Under the pieces are notes generated by a model that did not search any database, had not been told where the DNA came from, and saw nothing but the letters and a program-made list of their open reading frames with translations. From Chthonomonadaceae bacterium (GTDB lineage Bacteria; Armatimonadota; Chthonomonadetes; Chthonomonadales; Chthonomonadaceae), in the NCBI GenBank assembly GCA_025355115.1, contig JANXLO010000415.1, positions 1 through 5,863 of the forward strand: a stretch of 5,863 bases of DNA, given 5' to 3'. The translations under genes and the position numbers were made by a program. The stretch's first letter is position 1; every line of letters begins with the position of its first letter. Shown here one piece after another: positions 1 to 5,401 of the stretch.

Positions 1-1318
1 CCATCTCCCACTTGGAGTTGCTGACGATCGCGTTCATCTCTTTCTGAACCTCGACGAGCTTCTGCTTCGCCTGCCGCAGTTCGGCGGGCGGAAGGGCGTA
101 GAGGAGACGAACACGACTGGCAGCCTCGTCGATGAGGTCGATAGCCTTGTCCGGGAGGAACCGGTCGGTGATGTACCTGTCCGCGAGCTGTGCGGCAGCG
201 GTGAGGGCATCGTCGGTGATCTTGACATGGTGGTGAGTCTCGTACCGCTCTCGCAGCCCCTTAAGGATCTCGACGGCCTCCTCGGGGGTCGGCTCGCTGA
301 CCTTGACGGGCTGGAAGCGCCGCTGAAGGGCGGCGTCGCGCTCGATATACTTTCGGAACTCATCAAGCGTGGTCGCTCCTATACACTGCAGTTCGCCCCT
401 CGCCAGAGCAGGCTTCATTATGTTGGATGCGTCGATGGCGCCTTCGGCTGCGCCAGCTCCGACCAAGGTATGCAGCTCGTCGACGAACAGGACGATCTCT
501 CCCGCGGCCTTTCGAACTTCCTCCATAACCCGCTTCATGCGCTCTTCGAACTCGCCGCGATATTTGGTGCCCGCGACAAGGCCGGCGAGGTCGAGCGAGA
601 CGATTCGCTTATCCTTTAGCATCTCCGGAATATCACCGGTGACGATGCGCTGGGCCAGACCCTCCGCGATAGCGGTCTTGCCGACGCCGGGCTCTCCGAG
701 GAGAACCGGGTTGTTCTTGGTACGGCGGCTCAGAATCTGGATGACGCGCTCGATCTCGGTGTTGCGTCCGACGACAGGATCGAGCTTGTCGCTGCGTGCC
801 AACTCAGTGAGATCACGTCCGAACTCATCGAGGGTGGGGGTGCGGGAGCGCTGGCCCTGCTTGGGTGCAGGCCCGGTGCCGCTGTCGTTATCCTGAAGCG
901 CCATGACTTCACGCCGCGTCCTCTCCAATTCAACGCCCAGTTTTGCCAGCACACGCCCTGCCAATCCCTCGCCCTCACGGATGAGGCCCAGGAGCAGGTG
1001 CTCGGTGCCGATATAGTTGTTGCTCAATTGGCGTGCTTCATCGTACGCCAGATCGATCACGCGCTTGGCACGGGGAGTCAGCTGCATATCCTGACCCAAC
1101 CGCCCGTCTCCGCGCGCCACCTGACGCTCGATTTCGCTCCGGATTCTACCGAGCGAGACGCCCATTCTATCTAGAATGCGGGCTGCAACGCTGTCGTTCT
1201 CTCTCACAAGTCCCAGCAGAAGGTGCTCGGTGGAGACATAGTTCTCACCGAGACGACCTGCCTCCTCCTGTGCGAAGAACACGACGCGCCGCGCCCGCTC
1301 CGTAAATCGCTGCCACAT
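1..1318 (-). CDS. clpC: ATP-dependent Clp protease ATP-binding subunit ClpC (N-terminal 439 residues, cut by window edge)
   Basis: Hsp100/AAA+ unfoldase that feeds proteins to the ClpP peptidase in the cytoplasm. The frame is open from ATG 1318 to the left edge (439 codons); the family is usually about 810-850 residues, so roughly half is present. Residues 1-140 hold two Clp_N repeats, each with a TEHLLLGL motif. The first AAA+ module has Walker A GEPGVGKT (208-215), pore-loop motif KYRGEFEER with Tyr253, Walker B LFVDEL (Asp280-Glu281) and an arginine-finger region at Arg333-Arg334. The last ~30 residues enter the charged helical middle domain. The second AAA+ module and the ClpP-docking loop lie outside the window. 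The start agrees with the family N-terminus ([11 protein letters not shown]) and has GAAGGGA 9 nt upstream. ClpC rather than ClpA or ClpB is inferred from this N-terminus and the linker sequence. An in-frame ATG at 1360 would add 14 basic residues but has no ribosome site. Confidence 0.95.
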   Translation of the reverse strand, partial: MWQRFTERARRVVFFAQEEAGRLGENYVSTEHLLLGLVRENDSVAARILDRMGVSLGRIRSEIERQVARGDGRLGQDMQLTPRAKRVIDLAYDEARQLSNNYIGTEHLLLGLIREGEGLAGRVLAKLGVELERTRREVMALQDNDSGTGPAPKQGQRSRTPTLDEFGRDLTELARSDKLDPVVGRNTEIERVIQILSRRTKNNPVLLGEPGVGKTAIAEGLAQRIVTGDIPEMLKDKRIVSLDLAGLVAGTKYRGEFEERMKRVMEEVRKAAGEIVLFVDELHTLVGAGAAEGAIDASNIMKPALARGELQCIGATTLDEFRKYIERDAALQRRFQPVKVSEPTPEEAVEILKGLRERYETHHHVKITDDALTAAAQLADRYITDRFLPDKAIDLIDEAASRVRLLYALPPAELRQAKQKLVEVQKEMNAIVSNSKWEM

Positions 1319-1327
1319 TATCGTGAG

Positions 1328-1337
1328 TCCCTTCTTC
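1328..1337 (-). promoter_or_regulatory. Ribosome binding site of clpC
   Basis: Read on the minus strand, GAAGAAGGGA ends 9 nt before the ATG at 1318. This supports 1318 over the in-frame ATG at 1360, which is preceded by GCTATCCCG and has no purine-rich element. Confidence 0.7.
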
Positions 1338-1418
1338 TTCCGATCAAGCCGCTTCACCATCGGGATAGCCGCAGTGAGACGCCGGTGACCCGCAGAGACA
1401 ATTTCTCCCCCGCGCATC

Positions 1419-1441
1419 GCATCGCCAGAATGGCAGGATGC
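1419..1441. other. Imperfect hairpin in the ilvE-clpC gap
   Basis: On the minus strand, GCATC and GCCA pair with TGGC and GATGC around a TTC loop, giving 9 base pairs with a 2-nt bulge. It lies about 70 nt past the ilvE stop and about 100 nt before the clpC start. No T-run follows on either strand, so it is not a canonical intrinsic terminator. It could be a weak terminator, an mRNA-stability element or chance. The rest of the 191-nt gap (1319-1509) shows no convincing -35/-10 pair for clpC. Confidence 0.35.
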
Positions 1442-1509
1442 GAGAGTGCTTACTCTATCTTACGAATGACTGCTCCGGTTCGTTATTTGCTTCAGACCTG
1501 TTCTTTGGG

Positions 1510-2418
1510 TCAGGCCGGAACGCCATCGTGGCTCGTTCGCTCGCGAAAGGCCGCGATGATCCGGTTGGTGAGGGGGCCGGGCTTGCCCTCGCCGAGCTGC
1601 CGACCGTCGCAGGAGACCATCGGGATGACCTCCGCCGCGGTACCCGTCAAAAAAGCCTCGTCGCAGTTGTAGACGTCGTAGAGAGTGGTGACTGATTCCG
1701 AGCAAGTCAGGCCCATCTCCGTCGCCAACTGCATGACCACGGCGCGGGTGATTCCTGGCAGTGCGCCTTCGCTGGTGGGAGGGGTGGTAAGCTTGCCGCC
1801 GCTCACTAGAAAGATATTATCTCCGCTAGCTTCGGCTACGTTGCCCAGCATGTTCAGCATCAGTGCCTCACCTGCCCCAACTCGGTTCGCCTCCATTTTA
1901 GCGGCAATGCTGTTGATGTATTTGCCGAGGGATTTGACCTGAGGGTCCATGCACACGGCGGGGGGCACTCGCGTTGAGGCGGTGATGACGTCCAGACCGC
2001 GGTCATAAAGCTCCTGCGGGTAGAGCCGAAGCTGCTCTGTTGAGATGACGATGGTAGGGGGACTGTTAAGGTGTTTTGGGTCGAGGCCAAGGCCGACGCC
2101 GCGCGATACGCTGAGGCGGATGTAACCGGACTCCACCCCATTGGCGCGAACCAGCTCCAGCACATAGCCCTGGAGAGTCGCTTTGTCAATGCAGAGATCG
2201 ATGGCCAGTGAGCGGGCGGATCGAAACAGCCTCGTCAGGTGGTCATCGAGGCGAAATATATTGCGGCTATAGACGCGTATGCCCTCGAACGCACCGTCAC
2301 CGTAGAGAAATCCATGATCGTAGATGGAGACGTGTGATTCGGCCTTCGGCGTCAGCCTGCCGTTCAAATGTACCCACTGCTCGCGTTGCGAGTTTTCCGA
2401 CTCCTGCTGTGCGCTCAT
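1510..2418 (-). CDS. ilvE: Class IV PLP-dependent aminotransferase, probable branched-chain amino-acid transaminase
   Basis: A 302-residue fold-type IV PLP enzyme, probably interconverting Leu/Ile/Val and their 2-oxo acids with 2-oxoglutarate/glutamate in the cytoplasm. The motif YDHGFLYGDGAFEGIRVY (33-50) is typical of IlvE. Arg63 in HLTRL should bind the PLP phosphate. Lys162 in QVKSLGKYI is the probable Schiff-base lysine. Glu196 in EASGDNIF should contact the pyridine nitrogen. LPGITR (220-225) and GTAAEV (259-264) complete the set, and residues 196-225 fit the class IV signature. Length is normal for the family (about 300). ATG 2418 is chosen because GGGGAG lies 8 nt upstream. The frame stays open upstream to an ATG at 2631, but that extension would overlap the metC end, is unlike the family, and starts upstream of the promoter at 2519-2547. 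D-alanine aminotransferase or aminodeoxychorismate lyase are relatives; the GDGAFEGIRVY and LPGITR context favours IlvE. Oddity: lysine (166) replaces the usual Asn of the NYL segment after the catalytic lysine. Confidence 0.88.
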   Translation of the reverse strand: MSAQQESENSQREQWVHLNGRLTPKAESHVSIYDHGFLYGDGAFEGIRVYSRNIFRLDDHLTRLFRSARSLAIDLCIDKATLQGYVLELVRANGVESGYIRLSVSRGVGLGLDPKHLNSPPTIVISTEQLRLYPQELYDRGLDVITASTRVPPAVCMDPQVKSLGKYINSIAAKMEANRVGAGEALMLNMLGNVAEASGDNIFLVSGGKLTTPPTSEGALPGITRAVVMQLATEMGLTCSESVTTLYDVYNCDEAFLTGTAAEVIPMVSCDGRQLGEGKPGPLTNRIIAAFRERTSHDGVPA

Positions 2419-2426
2419 TTCGCTTG

Positions 2427-2432
2427 CTCCCC
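2427..2432 (-). promoter_or_regulatory. Ribosome binding site of ilvE
   Basis: GGGGAG on the minus strand, 8 nt before ATG 2418. It decides this start against the long upstream extension of the open frame to 2631. Confidence 0.75.
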
Positions 2433-2435
2433 GCG

Positions 2436-2465
2436 TTCCGGCAGGCTGCTTCCGGAACTCTCCGG
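2436..2465 (-). promoter_or_regulatory. Overlapping alternative hairpins in the ilvE leader
   Basis: In the transcript, CCGGA (2465-2461) as written on the minus strand can pair with TCCGG (2456-2452) around a 4-nt loop. Alternatively TTCCGG (2457-2452) can pair with CCGGAA (2441-2436) around a 10-nt loop. Both use the same central segment, so they exclude each other. The second hairpin ends 3 nt before the GGGGAG ribosome site. No ATG, GTG or TTG leader peptide was seen in the leader, so classical ribosome-mediated attenuation is not indicated. A regulatory role is speculation. Confidence 0.3.
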
Positions 2466-2518
2466 CAGAGGCGTTTCCAGGCTGTGAACGAATGATCTTT
2501 GAAACGTTGCTGTAAAGA

Positions 2519-2547
2519 AGTATACCATACCGCCGGGACGTTTGCAA
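2519..2547 (-). promoter_or_regulatory. Predicted sigma70-type promoter of ilvE
   Basis: On the minus strand, -35 TTGCAA (2547-2542), a 17-nt spacer and -10 TATACT (2524-2519) with an extended -10 TGG directly before it. The start of transcription would be near 2512, giving a leader of about 95 nt before ATG 2418. Spacing and the -10 are close to consensus; the -35 matches TTGACA at 4 of 6 positions. This suggests ilvE need not depend on read-through from metC. Confidence 0.68.
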
Positions 2548-2587
2548 CGAAATCCGCCGTCCTTTCTCTCGCCGCCCGCTCTCGTAA

Positions 2588-3775
2588 TCAGGCTTTCGCG
2601 AGCGCGACTTCAAGGTCGGCCCAAAGGGCATTCGGACTTTCCAAACCTATATGCAGGCGGATGAGCCAGCGTGTTCCTTCGCTGCCATCAATATGCTCAG
2701 CGGGCACGTCGCAGGGAATAGCAAGGCTCTCGAAGCCGCCCCAGCTGCACCCAATGGCGAAATTTTTCAGACTGTCGACAACGCGGCATGCCGCTTCCCT
2801 TGTCTGATTGTGCAGCGCGATGCTCATCAGACCGCTGGTGCCGCGCAGCTGTTTGGCCGTCAACACCGCCTGTGGATCGGCGTCCATTCCGGGGTAGTAG
2901 ACTGAGCCGACGGCAGAGTGTTCAGAGAGGGCTCGTGAGAGCAGCCTTGCGGTGCGTTGATGCTGCTCCATCCGGATTGGCAGAGTGCGCAGGCCACGCA
3001 GCAATAGCCAGGCGGCGAAGGGATCCAGAATGCCGCCGAGCAGCAGCCCTTCATCCAATACCAGGCGCTTCATGCGCGACTCGCTGCCGATGACCACGCC
3101 CGCCACGATGTCACTGTGCCCGCCAAGATATTTGGTCGCGGAGTGGATGGAGAGGTCGATTCCCAGCCGCAACGGGCTCTGGAAGAGGGGCGAAGCCCAG
3201 GAGTTGTCGCAAGCGGTGACGATCCCATGTCTCTTCGCGATGCCCGCGACTGCCTGCAAGTCCTGTTGCTTAAACACGTAGCTGGAGGGCGTTTCGAGGT
3301 AGAACAGCGAAGTAGTGGAGCGTCGAGAATCGTCCCATTCCTGAGGGTCACAGCCGTCGATAAAGGTGGCCTCGACTCCGAAGCGCGGGAGATACGTGGT
3401 CAGAAACTGCTTCGTCGGGCCATAAATGGTCTTGGGAGCCACCACATGGTCGCCGCTTTTGACGGACGAAAGTATCGCGGATGAGATCGCCGCCATTCCG
3501 CTTCCAAAGCAGCGCGCCCGGTCGCCGCTCTCCATCGCAGCGATTTTTGCCTCCGCGATTTCGGTAGTTGGATTGGAGACTCGCGTGTAGTTGTAGGGCT
3601 CGCCCTCCAGCCCTCCGGGTGAGTTCCAGGCCGCGCAGTTCGGGTAGGTGAAGAGAGAGTTCTGATAGATCGGCGGCACCACCGCCCCCTGGTAACGTGC
3701 AGGGTCTTCCCCAAAATGAGCGCAGATGGTTTCAAAATCCGGCAAATCTGCATTGAGGGGATTCTTCTCTGACAT
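2588..3775 (-). CDS. metC: Cys/Met-metabolism PLP enzyme, probable cystathionine beta-lyase
   Basis: A 395-residue fold-type I PLP enzyme of the trans-sulfuration family, normal length. The best-fitting role is cleavage of cystathionine to homocysteine, pyruvate and ammonia in methionine synthesis. DLSIHSATKYLGGHS (207-221) fits the family signature, with Lys215 as the PLP lysine. Tyr63 and Arg65 in YNYTRVSNPTT should reach the phosphate of the neighbouring subunit; SGM (92-94) is the phosphate loop; Tyr118 stacks on the cofactor; Asp190 in ACDNSWASPL contacts its nitrogen; Arg373 in RLHIGLE should bind substrate carboxylate. SWGGFESL (344-351) is characteristic of MetC-type beta-lyases, but cystathionine gamma-synthase or gamma-lyase activity cannot be excluded from sequence alone. 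ATG 3775 is preferred: GGAGA lies 10 nt upstream and the protein then begins MSEKNPLNADL. An in-frame GTG at 3802 would add nine residues. It is divergent from the repair operon, with 154 nt between start codons. Confidence 0.87.
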   Translation of the reverse strand: MSEKNPLNADLPDFETICAHFGEDPARYQGAVVPPIYQNSLFTYPNCAAWNSPGGLEGEPYNYTRVSNPTTEIAEAKIAAMESGDRARCFGSGMAAISSAILSSVKSGDHVVAPKTIYGPTKQFLTTYLPRFGVEATFIDGCDPQEWDDSRRSTTSLFYLETPSSYVFKQQDLQAVAGIAKRHGIVTACDNSWASPLFQSPLRLGIDLSIHSATKYLGGHSDIVAGVVIGSESRMKRLVLDEGLLLGGILDPFAAWLLLRGLRTLPIRMEQHQRTARLLSRALSEHSAVGSVYYPGMDADPQAVLTAKQLRGTSGLMSIALHNQTREAACRVVDSLKNFAIGCSWGGFESLAIPCDVPAEHIDGSEGTRWLIRLHIGLESPNALWADLEVALAKA

Positions 3776-3829
3776 GTGGTAGTTTTCTCCGTCTCGTTGC
3801 ACTTCAGTCTAAAGCATCACACCATGACT

Positions 3830-3858
3830 ATTTTACCCTCAATCGCGCATTTTGCGCC
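3830..3858 (-). promoter_or_regulatory. Possible weak promoter of metC
   Basis: On the minus strand a TAAAAT (3835-3830) matches the -10 consensus at 5 of 6 positions and would give a leader of about 45-50 nt. At a 17-nt spacing the -35 position (3858-3853) reads GGCGCA, which is poor. That position falls inside the 16-bp palindrome, so any protein bound there could affect metC as well as the repair operon. Tentative. Confidence 0.3.
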
Positions 3859-3866
3859 GGCGCAAA
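3851..3866. promoter_or_regulatory. Perfect 16-bp palindrome with GCGCAAA half-sites, candidate operator
   Basis: TTTGCGCCGGCGCAAA reads the same on both strands, centred at 3858/3859, about 71 nt upstream of the Ada-AlkA ATG and 83 nt upstream of the metC ATG. Each arm carries GCGCAA, which matches the end of the E. coli Ada box (AAAGCGCAA). The separate AAT element found six bases before GCAA in E. coli Ada sites is not present in either orientation. Further GCGCA copies lie at 3845-3849 and 3893-3897. A binding site for the AraC-type domain encoded downstream is inferred; a transcribed hairpin is the alternative. Confidence 0.5.
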
Positions 3867-3874
3867 CTGTCTGG

Positions 3875-3889
3875 TTTCGATGTCCGAAA
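3875..3889. promoter_or_regulatory. Short inverted repeat TTTCG-N5-CGAAA
   Basis: TTTCG (3875-3879) and CGAAA (3885-3889) are perfect inverted copies around ATGTC, 9 nt after the 16-bp palindrome and just upstream of where a -35 would lie for the repair operon. It could be a second operator or chance; I know no regulator for it. Confidence 0.25.
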
Positions 3890-3912
3890 ATGGCGCATGA
3901 TCTTATGTTCGA

Positions 3913-3923
3913 TATGCTACATT
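3913..3923 (+). promoter_or_regulatory. Possible -10 region of the ada-alkA operon, close to the start codon
   Basis: TATGCT (3913-3918) and the overlapping-by-one TACATT (3918-3923) each match TATAAT at 4 of 6 positions. Transcription would then begin about 3925-3930, at or just before the ATG. No good -35 is seen (ATGGCG at 3890-3895 for the first), as expected for a promoter that needs an activator. Tentative. Confidence 0.3.
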
Positions 3924-3929
3924 AGAGGC

Positions 3930-5363
3930 ATGGAACTCGATGCCGATCTCTGCTACAAAGCGCTTCAATGCCGCGATGCACGCTTCGACGGGGCCTTTTT
4001 CGTGGCCGTGCGAACGACAGGCATCTACTGTCGCCCTGTGTGCAAGGCCCGCACGCCACGCAGTGAAAACTGCCGTTTCTTTGCCTGCGCGGCGGCAGCG
4101 GAGAAGTCTGGATTTCGGCCCTGTTTGCGTTGCCGTCCCGAACTCGCTCCAGGAAGATCGCAAGCCGAGGCAGGCGGTGGACTGGCTGCGAGAGCTTTTC
4201 GACGGATTGAAGAGGGAGCACTTTCTGAAATAGGGGTGGAGGATCTTGCGCATGAACTGGGCGTCTGCGGGCGACAACTGCGGCGCGCCGTGGAGCAGGC
4301 ATACGGCGTTTCGCCAGTCGCGCTAGCTCAGACGCAGCGACTCCTGCTCGCCAAGCGACTTCTTACAGACACAGCGATGACGGTGACCGAGGTGACTTTC
4401 GCAAGCGGATTTTCCAGCATGCGGAGGTTTCAAACACTGTTTCGTAATCGATACCGGCTTACCCCGACCGACCTACGCCGCAGTCAGGCGATAAAGGAGC
4501 CTGCTTTGACTCTGTTTTTCGAGCTGGCCTATCGTCCGCCATTCGATTGGGATGCGCTGCTCGATTTTCTTGCGGGAAGAGCTTCGAGCGGTGTGGAGAC
4601 ACGCGAGGAGACCCGCTATCTCCGCACCGTGCGCATCGGTGAACATAAGGGCTGGATCGCGGTGCAGCCGATGAAGGGACGCTCCGCCTTCCAAGTTGAG
4701 ATGTCTTCCTCCCTCACTCCTGTGCTGCCCCAGGTGCTGTCGAGGACGCGCAGGCTGTTTGATCTGGATACGGATATGGAGCTGATCGAGAAGCATCTGG
4801 GGCCGCTTGCCTCCGCCCATCCAAGCTTGCGAGTTCCGGGCGCCTTCGACGGCTTCGAGGTGGCAGTGCGAACAGTTCTTGGTCAGCAGGTCAGTGTCAA
4901 GGCGGCATCGACTCTGGCAACGCGACTTTCCGCCTCTCTGGGGGAGCCTATCGAAACTCCTTTTCCACAGTTGACTCACCTATTTCCGACACCTGCGATT
5001 CTTTCAGGAGCGGAGTTAGTGCAGTTGACTTCGCTGGGAATCCTCCCGGCACGAGCGGCAACCATTCGAACGCTTAGCCGTGAAGTGGCTGCCGGGCGGA
5101 TTGGGCTGGATCACTGTGCTGAAGTCGAAGCAGCGATGACGGCATTAAAGGCACTGCCCGGCATTGGTGAGTGGACGGCCCAATACATCACTATGCGGAC
5201 GCTCGGCTGGCCAGATGCCTTTCCGCACACAGATCTTGGAATCAAGAAAGCTCTCAGCGAGTACAACCCGCGACAACTGCTGGCAAGGGCTGAGCAGTGG
5301 CGGCCGTGGCGCTCCTACGCGGCCATGCACCTGTGGAAATCACTGGAAGCCACATCGTGCTGA
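3930..5363 (+). CDS. Ada-AlkA fusion: methylphosphotriester sensor, AraC-type regulator and 3-methyladenine DNA glycosylase II
   Basis: A 477-residue alkylation-repair protein in three parts. Residues 1-75 are the Ada metal-binding domain, with Cys34, Cys38, Cys65 and Cys68 at exactly the spacing of E. coli Ada Cys38/42/69/72; Cys34 is the expected methyl acceptor from phosphotriesters. Residues about 85-185 form an AraC-type two-helix-turn-helix domain. Residues about 190-300 match the AlkA N-terminal domain and 305-475 the HhH-GPD glycosylase fold, with hairpin LPGIGEWTA (409-417), catalytic Asp435 in HTDLGIKK, and RPWRSYAAMHLW near the end. By family knowledge it should remove 3-methyladenine and similar bases and, once methylated, activate transcription. 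Unlike E. coli Ada, the O6-methylguanine domain is absent and encoded by the next gene; M. tuberculosis alkA (Rv1317c) with ogt has the same layout. ATG 3930 fits the family N-terminus. AGAGG lies only 1 nt before it, so ribosome binding is unusual. In-frame ATG 3897 and TTG 3852 lack better sites. Confidence 0.93.
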   Translation: MELDADLCYKALQCRDARFDGAFFVAVRTTGIYCRPVCKARTPRSENCRFFACAAAAEKSGFRPCLRCRPELAPGRSQAEAGGGLAARAFRRIEEGALSEIGVEDLAHELGVCGRQLRRAVEQAYGVSPVALAQTQRLLLAKRLLTDTAMTVTEVTFASGFSSMRRFQTLFRNRYRLTPTDLRRSQAIKEPALTLFFELAYRPPFDWDALLDFLAGRASSGVETREETRYLRTVRIGEHKGWIAVQPMKGRSAFQVEMSSSLTPVLPQVLSRTRRLFDLDTDMELIEKHLGPLASAHPSLRVPGAFDGFEVAVRTVLGQQVSVKAASTLATRLSASLGEPIETPFPQLTHLFPTPAILSGAELVQLTSLGILPARAATIRTLSREVAAGRIGLDHCAEVEAAMTALKALPGIGEWTAQYITMRTLGWPDAFPHTDLGIKKALSEYNPRQLLARAEQWRPWRSYAAMHLWKSLEATSC

Positions 5364-5387
5364 GATTTAAATTCAGGCCGTGGTAAT

Positions 5388-5391
5388 GGAG
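5388..5391 (+). promoter_or_regulatory. Ribosome binding site of ogt
   Basis: GGAG lies 10 nt before ATG 5402. A second purine run, AAAGG (5396-5400), is 1 nt from ATG 5402 and 4 nt from the adjacent in-frame ATG 5405. GGAG spacing favours 5402, but the two starts differ by one Met only. Confidence 0.6.
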
Positions 5392-5401
5392 AAACAAAGG
5401 C

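Noticed and set aside
369..896. 175-codon plus-strand open frame with no stop
   Set aside because: It lies entirely opposite the conserved AAA+ core of clpC and its product is a low-complexity Ser/Arg/Pro-rich sequence, typical of an antisense shadow in GC-rich DNA.
1419..1441. Intrinsic terminator after ilvE
   Set aside because: The hairpin is imperfect and no T-run follows on either strand, so I list it only as a hairpin.
1223..1672. 149-codon plus-strand open frame spanning the clpC start, the gap and the ilvE end
   Set aside because: It overlaps two well-supported genes on the other strand and resembles no family I recognise; no ribosome site was seen.
2419..2631. 71-residue N-terminal extension of IlvE
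   Set aside because: It would overlap the metC 3' end, starts upstream of a good promoter at 2519-2547, has no family counterpart, and ATG 2418 has a good ribosome site.
3776..3802. GTG start giving MetC nine more residues
   Set aside because: ATG 3775 has GGAGA at 10 nt, and the GTG codon itself would leave that ribosome site inside the coding sequence.
3852..3929. TTG 3852 or ATG 3897 as the start of Ada-AlkA
   Set aside because: The extra residues do not resemble Ada N-termini, no ribosome site precedes them, and TTG 3852 lies inside the palindrome.
3903..4302. Two minus-strand open frames of about 125 codons opposite the Ada domain
   Set aside because: They are antisense to conserved metal-site and AraC-domain codons and show no recognisable protein character.
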